A stretch of DNA of 64,000 nt from an uncultured Shewanella sp. Lineage in GTDB: Bacteria; Pseudomonadota; Gammaproteobacteria; Enterobacterales; Shewanellaceae. The stretch's first letter is position 1. Every line of letters starts with the position of its first letter. Both the position numbers and the translations under genes were made by a program. Shown one piece after another: positions 25,434 through 34,413 of this stretch. The notes under the pieces are model-generated. The model did no database searches. It saw only the letters and a program-made list of their open reading frames with translations, and had not been told where the DNA came from. The stretch covers positions 372,001 to 436,000 of the forward strand of contig CANNEE010000002.1 in the NCBI GenBank assembly GCA_947503555.1. The letters run 5' to 3'.

Positions 25434-26864
25434 TTAACGAAGAAAGAATTTTAACAATGCTTTTTGAATATAGTTGCCATAGGGAGGATGCACTAGCTTT
25501 CCGGTATTGAACTTGCCTCGCTTCAATAGGGTCTTGGTATGACTAAAGGTTTTAAAGCCTTCGATACCATGATAGTGCCCCATACCCGATGGGCCTATGC
25601 CGCCAAAAGGTGCATCGTCGGCTGCAACGTGAAATAGGGTTTCATTGATGCAAGCACCTCCTGAGTGGGTACGCTTGAGTAAGTCGTGGTTTTGATTCTC
25701 ATCAAAGCCCATAATGTAGAGCGCCAGAGGCCTTGGTCTGTCATTGATATAATCAACGGCTTGGCTTAGCTCTTTATATGGCACTATGGGTAGCAAGGGG
25801 CCAAATATCTCCTCTTGCATCAATAGCATTTCATCTGTGGTATTGGTGATTAGTTGTGTCGCTAACTTGCGGTTTTGATGATCTATCTCATCACTCGATG
25901 CTGATATAACCTGAGCTCCTTTACTCTTGGCATCCTCAAGGACGGTGAGCAGGCGATCAAACTGACGTTGATTGATAATAGTGCCGTAGTCTTGACTGGT
26001 ATTGATGCTCTTACCATACATTTTTGTAAATTGAGCCTGATATGCGTGAATAAATTCATTCTGTTTATCTTCAGGACAGAGGATATAGTCAGGGGCAACA
26101 CAGATCTGGCCTGCATTAAGACATTTACCGTAGATTAAGCGTTCAACTGCAGTGTCAATTGGCATGTCTGGGGTAATTATAACCGGGCTTTTTCCGCCCA
26201 ATTCTAACGTGACTGGAGTGAGGTTTTTTGCCGCCGCAGTCATCACATGACGGCCGACTTGAGTTGAGCCAGTAAACAGCAAGTGATCAAATGCCAGTGA
26301 TGAAAAGGCGCTGGCAATATCGGCTTCCCCTTCTATAACAGTGACCTCTTTTTCATCAAAGACTTCGCCAATCAGTGCTTTTAGTACTTGGTTTGTCGCT
26401 GGAGTAAATTCTGAAAGCTTTAACATGGCTCTGTTGCCAGCGGCAATCGCGGTGATTAATGGCCCTATGGATAGCATGACTGGAAAGTTCCAAGGGACTA
26501 TGATGCCTATGACTCCCAGAGGTTGATAATGAATTTGTACTTTTGCTGGAGCGAGGAGCAGACCAGCATGACGTGATTCAGGCTTCATCCATTTTTTTAG
26601 TCGCTTTAGGGTGTAGTTAATGTTGTTGATACAAGGAAGGATTTCTGAAATAAGGCTGTCATTGGTTGGACGCTGACCATAATCAGTATTCAATGCATTA
26701 ACCAAGGCGTTTTGGTGGCTGAGCAGTGACTGTTTTAGTTGCTTGAGCTTATCCTGTCTTTGGGAAAAACTGGACTCGCCCTGGAGCCTGAACTCTGACT
26801 TTTGTTGCATGAATAATGATTGCATCGCTTGTATATTTTTGTTTTCTATCGGCATATTCATCAT
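25434..26864 (-). CDS. coniferyl-type aldehyde dehydrogenase
   Basis: 476 residues. Catalytic Cys in NAGQICVAPDY and Glu in VTLELGGKSP; NAD-binding FTGSTQVGRHVM; PWNFPVML. The C-terminal FSHTKTLLKRGKFNTGKLVHPPYG and the Cys environment CVAPDY are typical of the coniferyl/fatty aldehyde dehydrogenase subgroup, which oxidises aromatic or long aliphatic aldehydes. A hydrophobic basic tail (IQKALLKFFLR) may touch the membrane. First gene of a two-gene operon with tetR. Confidence 0.88.
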   Translation of the reverse strand: MMNMPIENKNIQAMQSLFMQQKSEFRLQGESSFSQRQDKLKQLKQSLLSHQNALVNALNTDYGQRPTNDSLISEILPCINNINYTLKRLKKWMKPESRHAGLLLAPAKVQIHYQPLGVIGIIVPWNFPVMLSIGPLITAIAAGNRAMLKLSEFTPATNQVLKALIGEVFDEKEVTVIEGEADIASAFSSLAFDHLLFTGSTQVGRHVMTAAAKNLTPVTLELGGKSPVIITPDMPIDTAVERLIYGKCLNAGQICVAPDYILCPEDKQNEFIHAYQAQFTKMYGKSINTSQDYGTIINQRQFDRLLTVLEDAKSKGAQVISASSDEIDHQNRKLATQLITNTTDEMLLMQEEIFGPLLPIVPYKELSQAVDYINDRPRPLALYIMGFDENQNHDLLKRTHSGGACINETLFHVAADDAPFGGIGPSGMGHYHGIEGFKTFSHTKTLLKRGKFNTGKLVHPPYGNYIQKALLKFFLR

Positions 26865-26933
26865 GCTTACCTTATCTATGTAATTGAATTATTTTGGCTA
26901 GTTTATGGGCTTAAATCGTCATTAACTAAAGTG

Positions 26934-26953
26934 TAGACTGTTTAGTCGGTCTA
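26934..26953. promoter_or_regulatory. candidate TetR operator before the aldehyde dehydrogenase gene
   Basis: TAGACTGTTTAGTCGGTCTA is an imperfect 20-bp palindrome with exact TAGAC/GTCTA ends, 70 bases upstream of the start codon, the usual size and place for a TetR-family site. Confidence 0.5.
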
Positions 26954-26997
26954 TTATGGTCTTAGTTTGTTTTTTAGTCAAATAATCGGGGTTTTGC

Positions 26998-27011
26998 GTG
27001 ATCTAGATCAC
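26998..27011. promoter_or_regulatory. CRP-type site upstream of the universal stress genes
   Basis: GTGATCTAGATCAC is a perfect 14-bp palindrome matching the core GTGA-N6-TCAC of the CRP consensus. It is 227 bases before the first usp gene and 134 before the divergent aldehyde dehydrogenase gene, so it could serve either side. A related AGATCTAGAC word follows at about 27029. Confidence 0.6.
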
Positions 27012-27237
27012 CATTGGGTGCTGGGGTTAGATCTAGACTAGACTTAGTGGGAAGGTAGAGTTTTAGGGCTTTTGGCCCTCTGACATATGCTTTCCTTGAT
27101 AATACGCCTGGCGAAGTCGAGGTTTTCGGCAGGGAGTAGAAGGAGAGATGGTGGATCTAGCTTAATTGCCAAGGTGCGTTAGATGACAGCTTAGCTTGTT
27201 AGATTCGCTCCGATGACTTCAGAGAGAGGATAAGATC

Positions 27238-27669
27238 ATGCGTACTCGTCAAATATTATGTCCTACTGACTTTTCAGAAACTGCTTCTCATGCACTTAGA
27301 TATGCTATTGAAATGGCCAACTTTTATAAAGTTGGTTTTAGGTTGTTACATGTAATTGAGCAGCCTTATGGCGATGAAAACTTTCAAATTCTGGCTATTA
27401 CACCTCAAGAGTTAGCCGAGAGTATGGAAGCAAGTGCGGCAGAGCGAATGCATGAAATTCTGGATGAATTACATAGTGACTTGAAAATTGAAACTGTACT
27501 CCGTCATGGTAGCGCAGCTAAAGAGATTCTAGCCGAAGCTAAGGATGCCGACGTTGGAATGATAGTGTTAGCCAGTCATGGTCGTACTGGTTTATCCCAT
27601 TTCTTACATGCCAATGTGGCTGAAGAAGTGGCCAATAAAGCCGAGTGTCCTGTGCTGGTAGTGAAATAG
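27238..27669 (+). CDS. universal stress protein (first of three)
   Basis: 143 residues, single UspA domain: ILCPTDFSETASHAL, HGSAAKEIL and VGMIVLASHGRTGLSHFLHANVAEEVANKAECPVLVVK. The first glycines of the ATP loop (GRTG) are present but the third element, normally G-S/T, reads A-N, so ATP binding is doubtful. The following two genes are close paralogues. Behind a CRP-type site; probably soluble and induced by stress or anaerobic growth (inference). Confidence 0.92.
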   Translation: MRTRQILCPTDFSETASHALRYAIEMANFYKVGFRLLHVIEQPYGDENFQILAITPQELAESMEASAAERMHEILDELHSDLKIETVLRHGSAAKEILAEAKDADVGMIVLASHGRTGLSHFLHANVAEEVANKAECPVLVVK

Positions 27670-27738
27670 AGCCAGATTGGCGGTGAGCTAAATCTGATTT
27701 TGGGCTTGATTACGTTAGCAAGATAAGGAGGCAATATT

Positions 27739-28170
27739 ATGCGTACACGTCAAATTCTATGCCCTACTGATTTTTCTGAGACGGCGAGCCATGCATTAAG
27801 TTATGCGGTAGAAATGGCGAACTTCTATAAAGTTGGTCTACGATTATTACACGTGATGTCAAAAGGCTACGGCGATACTAATTACGGTATTGTTGCAGTA
27901 ACACCCGATGAGCTTGAAAAGCACTTAGAGGCTCACGCCGATGAAAAGATGAAAGAAGTGCTTGCCCAGCTACATACTCATTTGAAAGTCGAAACCGTTA
28001 TTCGTAGAGGGGCACCAGTCGGACAGATACTTGAAGAAGCAGATAATGTTGATGTCGGTATGGTAGTGATGGCCAGCCATGGTCATACAGGTATTGCTCA
28101 TATGTTCCACGCATGCGTGGCGGAAGAGATCGCGGCGAAAGCCAAAGTACCTGTGTTAATTGTGAAATAG
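27739..28170 (+). CDS. universal stress protein (second of three)
   Basis: 143 residues, same length as its neighbours and almost identical in the first 20 residues to the first copy (MRTRQILCPTDFSETASHAL). Loop reads SHGHTGIAHMFHACVAEEI, again without the G-S/T of ATP-binding UspA proteins. AAGGAGG precedes the ATG. 69 bases after the first copy, so likely one transcript. Confidence 0.92.
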   Translation: MRTRQILCPTDFSETASHALSYAVEMANFYKVGLRLLHVMSKGYGDTNYGIVAVTPDELEKHLEAHADEKMKEVLAQLHTHLKVETVIRRGAPVGQILEEADNVDVGMVVMASHGHTGIAHMFHACVAEEIAAKAKVPVLIVK

Positions 28171-28332
28171 TCTCGCTTGCAAGCGGGCTCGAGTGGATAA
28201 GACTTGGGACAGAGGTTACTTACCCCTTTGCCATGGATTACTGCCCGAGCTCGCTTCTTCATTTTTAGTGAAACAGTTAGGGTTAGCTATGCGAGATGAA
28301 AGTCAGTCGTCTAGCTAGGGAGGTAGTAAATA

Positions 28333-28764
28333 ATGCGTAATAAAGCAATTATGTGTCCCACAGACTTTTCTGAGACAGCTTCTCATGCACTAGGTTACGC
28401 CTATGATATGGCAAAGTTTTATGGTGTTGGCATTTTACTCGTGCATGTGGTGCATGAGCCATTTGGTGATGGCAACTATAGAGTGTTGTCGGTGACACCC
28501 GAACAGTTAATGCAAGATATGGAAGACAAAGCTAGAGCTAGAATGGATGAATTGATTGCGCGTCTGGATACTCCACTTCCAGTCGACAGCGTGATACGCC
28601 ATGGCCCTGTTGTGGAGTCTTTGCTTGATGAGGCGAAGGTTGAAGATGTTGGCATGATAGTGATAGCCAGCCATGGTCATACTGGCTTAAGTCACTTCTT
28701 ACATCCCAATGTTGCCGAGTCGATTGCTAATAGAGCTGCTTGCCCTGTCCTTGTGGTCAAGTAA
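28333..28764 (+). CDS. universal stress protein (third of three)
   Basis: 143 residues, the most divergent of the three (MRNKAIMCPTDFSETASHAL) but still clearly a tandem duplicate; loop SHGHTGLSHFLHPNVAESI. GGGAGG lies 10 bases before the ATG. The 162-base gap before it contains a weak CTCGCTTGCAAGCGGG hairpin, so it may also have its own promoter. Confidence 0.92.
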   Translation: MRNKAIMCPTDFSETASHALGYAYDMAKFYGVGILLVHVVHEPFGDGNYRVLSVTPEQLMQDMEDKARARMDELIARLDTPLPVDSVIRHGPVVESLLDEAKVEDVGMIVIASHGHTGLSHFLHPNVAESIANRAACPVLVVK

Positions 28765-28789
28765 TGACTAAAATCATGGGTTCAAGCCA

Positions 28790-29332
28790 TTAAAAGCTAG
28801 AGCCGGGCTGGGTTAAGAATATTTGCTCATCCTCTGTCGACTGACGGCCCAGTATGGCATTTCTATGGGGGTATCTGCCAAACCTGTCGATAATCTCTTT
28901 ATGACGTAGTTCGAAGTCGAGGCTCTTTTGCGCTGCGGGACGGCTAAAGAGCTTGACTGCGACTTCATGGATAGCGGCCGACTCACTGTGCATATAGGGC
29001 ATATAGAGAAAAGGAATTTGCTGCTCTGTTAGTTGCAGCTCAATTTGCTGGGCTACCGCTTCTTGAGCTAGGGTTAACGCCATAGGATCGGCTTCAAAAG
29101 CTTGGGGAGTATCTCGGTATATATTACGGGAGAACTGATCTAATATTATGATCTCTGCAAGACGTCCCTGTGGAGTGACGCGCCAGTGGTATAATTCACC
29201 TCGCTTCGCTTGACCCAATAAAGCGCCAAATTTATCTTTGATTTGCGAATCAAATTCTTCATCTTTAATCCACCAATGCTTAGTGTCAATTTGCTCAAAC
29301 CAAAATGAAATAACGGTTTCAGGTGTTAGCAT
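28790..29332 (-). CDS. DUF924 family protein
   Basis: 180 residues; ATG with AAGGGAG upstream. VISFWFEQIDTKHWW, LAEIIILDQFSRNIYRDTPQAFEAD and FLYMPYMHSE followed by RFGRYPHRNAILGR are the hallmark blocks of DUF924, an all-helical tetratricopeptide-like family of unknown function. Third gene of a minus-strand operon after two PH-domain membrane proteins, 15 bases from the previous stop. Confidence 0.9.
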   Translation of the reverse strand: MLTPETVISFWFEQIDTKHWWIKDEEFDSQIKDKFGALLGQAKRGELYHWRVTPQGRLAEIIILDQFSRNIYRDTPQAFEADPMALTLAQEAVAQQIELQLTEQQIPFLYMPYMHSESAAIHEVAVKLFSRPAAQKSLDFELRHKEIIDRFGRYPHRNAILGRQSTEDEQIFLTQPGSSF

Positions 29333-29346
29333 GCTTTGCTCCCTTT

Positions 29347-30924
29347 TTAGATCCAGTTTGATTTATCTAAAGATATCTCACTTAACATGTTTTCTGCTAA
29401 TTGGCTGGCCGTATCCAGAGGTATACAGGGTAAGTATTGTAGGCCACTGGCTAAGCCAATTTCGAGATGGGCTAAGTGTCGCTTCCTGAGCCCTGGCGTC
29501 TGAACGACTTTGATATGTTGAACCTTCTTAAAAGGAATACAATGCCATTTATGACCCAAAAGCCCTGAATGAATCCAAAGATCTTTATTTTCTATCACAT
29601 AGCCCCATTGACGGTATCGTAAATACACGGCTATTAGTAATAACCCTGCTATCGCTGATGCGAGACCGATAAGCAGTAGGTCTTGCAGGACGACAATGGC
29701 AACAATTAAGGCTGCAATCACGATTTTGCTATGGGTATAGAGCCAGATTTTATTAATTCCTATGTAATCGACAGGCAGCTTGGTCGTGTTACAAGCGATT
29801 CCGCTTAGCTTAGGTAAAAGTTCACCGATTTGATGTCGGGTCATACTGGGCACTAGCATATGTTTGCCGTTTTGCTCAATGTCATTTCCCTGTACCTGTT
29901 TAAAGTTAAGTGTCCATAATTTAAGAAATCTGGCGATTAATGGCTGGCTAAAGACCATCATCTGAATTCGTCTTAACTTTAATGCATCATTTTGTTTAGC
30001 CAGAATACCACCACTTCTGGTTAAGGTTTGTTGGTGTAGCTGTAAGCTGTAGGGGTGATACTTGAGAATGGAAGCCGTGATAGAAACCAAAGCAAATAGC
30101 AGATAGAAAAGTATTAAGCCGATAGCAATAAAGCCGATTTTAATTAGTGGGCTGGATTGAACTTGGCTATTGATCCAAGTAATCGATTGCTCAATCAACA
30201 CATATTCCAACAAGGCTTCGCCGTTGAATTGGCTCAGTAATGGTCCCAAAATAACCGCTAGCCAGATGGCATTGTTTTGGTAAAAACCAAATTGAATAAG
30301 CTGTTTTATTGAGCGCGTCTCGATGACATTGCTCTGAGTGTTTGCGTTAGCATTTTGCGCTAAGGTGTTTGTATTCGTTGCTGCCTTATTTTGGGTTTGT
30401 TGAAGCGTTTCACTTAACAGCTGCTGTTTCAAGGTTACTGCTTGGCGATAGCCAATGGCGCTGAGTTGGGCTTCATTTTTCTTAGAACCCGCGGTTTCAA
30501 CTACTAGGCTATAAAGCTTTAGTGGTTTGAAATAAATGGGCTGTTGTAAGCGCACGTTTTGAATTTTGTTGAAGGGAATTTCGTCGGTTTTTTTAAAGAC
30601 AATGCCGCTACGAATATCGAGTTGAGCAGTTTGAATTCGATAACTAAACATTGTCCAGCTTAGTACTGCGAAAGTCAGTATGCCTCCTAAGAAGAGCCCA
30701 ACACCTAGAGCAAGCCAAAGTGGATTGAGTCCAACATTCCAGCCAGCATAAACGATAGGGAGCAGGGCATAGGCATTGCTCAAAATGACCCAAATAGTAT
30801 TGAAGAAAAACGTCGCTATGGCCCAAGGAGATAGGGTGTGCCATGTATGAGCCGCCTTGACATTGTAACAGGACTGGTTTGCTTCGTCTTGTCTGGCTTT
30901 ATCTACAGAGGAGATCTCAGACAT
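29347..30924 (-). CDS. bacterial PH-domain membrane protein, YdbT type
   Basis: 525 residues from ATG 30924 (AGGA upstream), which overlaps the stop of the preceding gene as ATGTCTGA, a typical coupling signal. Pairs of hydrophobic helices alternate with bPH2 domains, recognisable by runs like IRSGIVFKKTDEIPFNKIQNVRLQQP and HSGLLGHKWHCIPFKKVQHIKVVQT. Such YdbS/YdbT pairs are inner-membrane proteins of unknown biochemical role; in Bacillus they are tied to resistance to antimicrobials. Confidence 0.88.
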   Translation of the reverse strand: MSEISSVDKARQDEANQSCYNVKAAHTWHTLSPWAIATFFFNTIWVILSNAYALLPIVYAGWNVGLNPLWLALGVGLFLGGILTFAVLSWTMFSYRIQTAQLDIRSGIVFKKTDEIPFNKIQNVRLQQPIYFKPLKLYSLVVETAGSKKNEAQLSAIGYRQAVTLKQQLLSETLQQTQNKAATNTNTLAQNANANTQSNVIETRSIKQLIQFGFYQNNAIWLAVILGPLLSQFNGEALLEYVLIEQSITWINSQVQSSPLIKIGFIAIGLILFYLLFALVSITASILKYHPYSLQLHQQTLTRSGGILAKQNDALKLRRIQMMVFSQPLIARFLKLWTLNFKQVQGNDIEQNGKHMLVPSMTRHQIGELLPKLSGIACNTTKLPVDYIGINKIWLYTHSKIVIAALIVAIVVLQDLLLIGLASAIAGLLLIAVYLRYRQWGYVIENKDLWIHSGLLGHKWHCIPFKKVQHIKVVQTPGLRKRHLAHLEIGLASGLQYLPCIPLDTASQLAENMLSEISLDKSNWI

Positions 30925-31489
30925 CTTGGTTTTCCTGTCCATCAGCTTGGTGTTGTCTGGCTTCTATCCCAGTGTTTACTAGAAGATGCTGCCGCAGGTG
31001 TTCAGCCTTGATTTCATCTAACCCTCTGATATCTATCTCTGCCACTCCACTTCCTGCGCTAAAGCATTTGAGCCGTTTTAATCCAAAGAATTTCTCGAGA
31101 GGCCCTTGGCTAAGGCTGACATGTTGAAGCCTAGTGAAAGGTAATGATGTACGCTTGTGCCAGAAAATCCCTTGTGCAAGTAGTAGCTCTTGGGAGGTTA
31201 TTGCATATGCTAAACGTTTGGCTTGTAAGTTCCTGAATATATTTCCAAAAACCAAGACGATAGAGAGTGCACTGAGCATTCCAATAATAAAAAGCTTAGG
31301 GAGTTGTAGAAAAACCATGGCGCCAGTGGCGCCTATCATCAGTGCGACAGAAAATAAGAGGCTTTCGGCAAGTACCATTTTGACATAATTATCCCCTAGG
31401 GGTTCTAGTGGGATCTGTTCCATAGGAAGCCAGCTGTGTGGCTCTATTGGAGTATGGTCGAGTTTTTCGTTTTCTATCGAGTGGCTCAT
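30917..31489 (-). CDS. bacterial PH-domain membrane protein, YdbS type
   Basis: 190 residues. Two helices (about 42-64 and 68-88) followed by one bPH2 domain (AYAITSQELLLAQGIFWHKRTSLPFTRLQHVSLSQGPLEKFFGL), the standard short partner of the longer YdbT-type protein that follows and overlaps by eight bases. First gene of the operon. Confidence 0.88.
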   Translation of the reverse strand: MSHSIENEKLDHTPIEPHSWLPMEQIPLEPLGDNYVKMVLAESLLFSVALMIGATGAMVFLQLPKLFIIGMLSALSIVLVFGNIFRNLQAKRLAYAITSQELLLAQGIFWHKRTSLPFTRLQHVSLSQGPLEKFFGLKRLKCFSAGSGVAEIDIRGLDEIKAEHLRQHLLVNTGIEARQHQADGQENQDV

Positions 31490-31702
31490 TGCCTTGTTCC
31501 TAGCTGACGAACAACAACCTGTAAAAGCGTTATGTTAATAATATGTAGCTTTTATCTGGCCGTTCTATCTAACACATAATTCGTAATTTACTGTAATGAA
31601 ATTATTTTTAATATCCCTTGATACATCTTGCTACAAATTATTTGCTAACTAAGTTAACATCTAGCTAACTTATTTATAGGAAATTTATAAGGAAGCTATC
31701 CT

Positions 31703-32017
31703 ATGTTGGACTATCCAGCAAAAGCGACTGAGGCCTCAAAACAGCAAAAGGCTTTTTTACGTAAGCTATATCTAGCCTATTTAATTGATAGCGAGCAGCA
31801 TAATCTGTTGTCTTTGAGTAAAGAGACAGGTATGCCCAGAAGAACCCTACAAGACTCAATTAGCGCCTTTAAAGATATTGGTGTTGAGTGCGAATTTGTG
31901 CAACAAGGCGAGCGTCATAATGCAGGGTTTTATCAAATTAAGACATGGGGACCTATTAGTCCTGCATGGGTTGGCAGTAAAATTGATGAGGTCGAAGCGC
32001 TAATTTTGTGTGCTTAG
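31703..32017 (+). CDS. winged helix-turn-helix protein, small
   Basis: 104 residues. LYLAYLIDSEQHNLLSLSKETGMPRRTLQDSISAFKDIGVECEFVQQGERHNAGFYQI has an HTH (LSKETGMPRRTLQDSI) followed by a short wing, as in small YfeC-like DNA-binding proteins of gammaproteobacteria. Target unknown. Single gene with its own upstream space; AAGGAAG near the start. Convergent with the DUF2956 gene, five bases apart. Confidence 0.75.
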   Translation: MLDYPAKATEASKQQKAFLRKLYLAYLIDSEQHNLLSLSKETGMPRRTLQDSISAFKDIGVECEFVQQGERHNAGFYQIKTWGPISPAWVGSKIDEVEALILCA

Positions 32018-32022
32018 TTTTG

Positions 32023-32340
32023 TTAAGTCAGCACTAAGTAACTGGCAAATCCTATCCAACTAATGATTAACAGCCCCCAAGGAAGGTATTGAGCTTGTGA
32101 AGTTTGTTCCACGGCTTGTTGTGGGATCTCGTTTTGTGGCTCTTGTTTGTTTTTAGCTTGCTGTTTACGTAGTTTATCTCGTTGTCTTGCTTTGACCTTC
32201 TGCTGTTTTTTGTACTCAGCAATGCCCTTTTCAATTCCTGCCGAAATGAGTTTGGTTTGTTCTTTTGTTTGTCCCGGCTTTTGCGTTGCCTTGGCAATTT
32301 TCATTGCTTGCTCTTTAGTCTCGTTTGAAATCTGGCTCAT
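32023..32340 (-). CDS. DUF2956 family protein
   Basis: 105 residues from ATG 32340; a TTG further upstream (32382) is less likely. MSQISNETKEQAMKIAKATQKPGQTKEQTKLISAGIEKGIAEYKKQQK followed by a lysine/glutamine-rich helix and one C-terminal membrane helix (YLPWGLLIISWIGFASYLVL) is the pattern of this short gammaproteobacterial family. Tail-anchored, function unknown. Confidence 0.8.
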   Translation of the reverse strand: MSQISNETKEQAMKIAKATQKPGQTKEQTKLISAGIEKGIAEYKKQQKVKARQRDKLRKQQAKNKQEPQNEIPQQAVEQTSQAQYLPWGLLIISWIGFASYLVLT

Positions 32341-32591
32341 ACCGAGTATCGACTCCTTGATTGTGAATACTGAATTTGACAAATGCTAACACAATAAACT
32401 TAATCGCAGAGGCGTTTTCTCGCTTGTTTTTGTTGAACTTGTTAGTGGATACTAGAGAGTGTTGTTCTTTGCCGACTTTAAGAATCACCTGCCCTTTGGG
32501 CTTATTACTTAATGTAATGGACTGACACACAAATAACACCAAGAGGGTTATTTATTCCTCTGTCGTCTCTTTCAATTAAGGAGTTTTATTC

Positions 32592-34388
32592 TTGGCATCT
32601 TCTTCTGTTTCTCAAACTCAATCAATCAAGGTGCTGCCCTGGATTGCCAGCTTTCTTAAGCCCTATAAAGCGCGCGTTATTGCTGCCATTGTTTTCCTCT
32701 TTATCGGCTCCATTGCTTGGCTATCACTGGGGCAAGGGGTTCGCCTGATGGTGGATCAAGGCTTTAATCAGAATGATATGAGCCGAATCAATGAGATTCT
32801 TTTACTGATATTGGGAATAACCGCCATTAGTGGTACCGCTGTATTTTGCCGCTTCTATTTAATGACCTGGCTAGGGGAGCGGGTCAGCGCCGATATTCGG
32901 CTTACTGTATATGATCACCTACTGAAGCTCTCTCCTGGATTTTATGCCAAGACTCGCACTGGAGAAGTGATATCCCGTTTTACTGCCGATACCACCTTGT
33001 TGCAAAGTGTCGTTGGCTCAAGCTTGTCTATGGCATTGAGATCCTCTGTGACGGCTATAGGCGGTATTGCCATGATGACAATTACTAGCCTTAAGCTTAC
33101 TGCCTTGGCCTTGTTGGCCGTGCCTATGGTGCTAGGACCTGTCTATCTGTTTGGGCGTAAGGTGCGCCAGTTATCCCGCTTAAGCCAAGATAGGGTTGGG
33201 GACTTAGGGGCTTATGTGGATGAAACTTTGCATGAGATCCATACGGTGCAATCCTATACCCATGAAGATAAAGATAGAGAGCTGTTTAGTGACCGGGTTG
33301 AGGCTGTGATGTCGACAGCTGCTCAAAGGATTAAGTACCGTTCCGTACTCATCTCCTCTGTGATGTTTCTCAGTATTAGTGCAATTGCATTGGTCACTTG
33401 GGTTGGTGCTAAGGATGTGATGAATGGCCTGATCACCAGCGGTGAGTTATCTGCTTTTATGTTCTATGCAGTGATGGTTGCAGGCGCAGTGGCTACTATT
33501 AGTGAAGTGGTGGGAGAGATTCAAAGAGCCGTTGGCGCTACCGAGCGCTTAATCGAGTTGTCGCAAACGCCAATCGATCTTCCTCAAAGTGAGCAACCGA
33601 AGTCGCTAACGACTCCTCAAGAAGGAGAACTCGCGATAGAGGGATTATGCTTCAGCTACCCTGGTCATGAAGATGTGCAAGTCATCAAGCAGCTCAATAC
33701 TGTTATTCATCCTGGGGAGAGAGTGGCGCTGGTGGGGGCCAGTGGCGCGGGCAAGAGTACCTTGTTTGAACTATTAAAGCGTTTCTATCAACCTTCTAGT
33801 GGTGCCATTTATCTCGATGGCGTCGATATCAGTTTATTGCCTCTACAATTGCTGCGCCAGCAATATGCCCTCGTGCCACAAGAGTCGGTTATTTTTGCCA
33901 CCAGTGTGCTTGAAAATGTTCGTTATGGTCGCCCCGATGCAAGCCTTGAGGAGGTGATTGCAGCATGTAAAGCGGCTAGAGCCCATGAGTTTATCAGCGA
34001 TTTTGCTCAAGGTTATGAGACATATCTAGGTGAGCGTGGTGTTCGCTTATCTGGAGGACAGAAGCAACGTATTGCGATTGCAAGAGCGATTTTGTCCAAT
34101 AGGCCATTACTGTTACTCGATGAAGCGACCAGTGCGTTAGATGCCGTGAGTGAGCATAAGGTGAAACAGGCTCTTGATGAGTTGATGCAGAATAAGACGA
34201 CCTTGATTATTGCCCATAGGTTATCGACAGTGCTCAATGCCGATAGGATTTTGGTGCTTGATAAAGGCGAGCTCGTGGCAAGCGGCACCCATGATGAGTT
34301 ACTGCAAACCAGTACCCTATATCGAGAATTTGCTAACCTACAGTTACTCAATGAAGAGCATCATCAGCAAGTATCATCCATATTGTGA
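32592..34388 (+). CDS. ABC exporter, fused membrane and ATPase domains (MsbA/LmrA-like)
   Basis: 598 residues from TTG 32592 (AAGGAG at 32577-32582). Six transmembrane helices in residues 20-310 with the coupling region SADIRLTVYDHLLKLSPGFYAKTRTGEVISR; nucleotide-binding domain with Walker A GASGAGKST, signature LSGGQKQR, Walker B LLLDEATSALD and switch AHRLST. Works as a homodimer exporting lipids or drugs. It lacks arguments for being MsbA itself (no lpxK next to it). Confidence 0.92.
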   Translation: MASSSVSQTQSIKVLPWIASFLKPYKARVIAAIVFLFIGSIAWLSLGQGVRLMVDQGFNQNDMSRINEILLLILGITAISGTAVFCRFYLMTWLGERVSADIRLTVYDHLLKLSPGFYAKTRTGEVISRFTADTTLLQSVVGSSLSMALRSSVTAIGGIAMMTITSLKLTALALLAVPMVLGPVYLFGRKVRQLSRLSQDRVGDLGAYVDETLHEIHTVQSYTHEDKDRELFSDRVEAVMSTAAQRIKYRSVLISSVMFLSISAIALVTWVGAKDVMNGLITSGELSAFMFYAVMVAGAVATISEVVGEIQRAVGATERLIELSQTPIDLPQSEQPKSLTTPQEGELAIEGLCFSYPGHEDVQVIKQLNTVIHPGERVALVGASGAGKSTLFELLKRFYQPSSGAIYLDGVDISLLPLQLLRQQYALVPQESVIFATSVLENVRYGRPDASLEEVIAACKAARAHEFISDFAQGYETYLGERGVRLSGGQKQRIAIARAILSNRPLLLLDEATSALDAVSEHKVKQALDELMQNKTTLIIAHRLSTVLNADRILVLDKGELVASGTHDELLQTSTLYREFANLQLLNEEHHQQVSSIL

Positions 34389-34413
34389 TGATTAACTCTT
34401 TGCTCCAATAGCA

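Noticed and set aside
28171-28332. Gap between second and third usp genes as a decayed usp copy
   Set aside because: No usp-like residues are visible in any frame; it holds only a weak hairpin.
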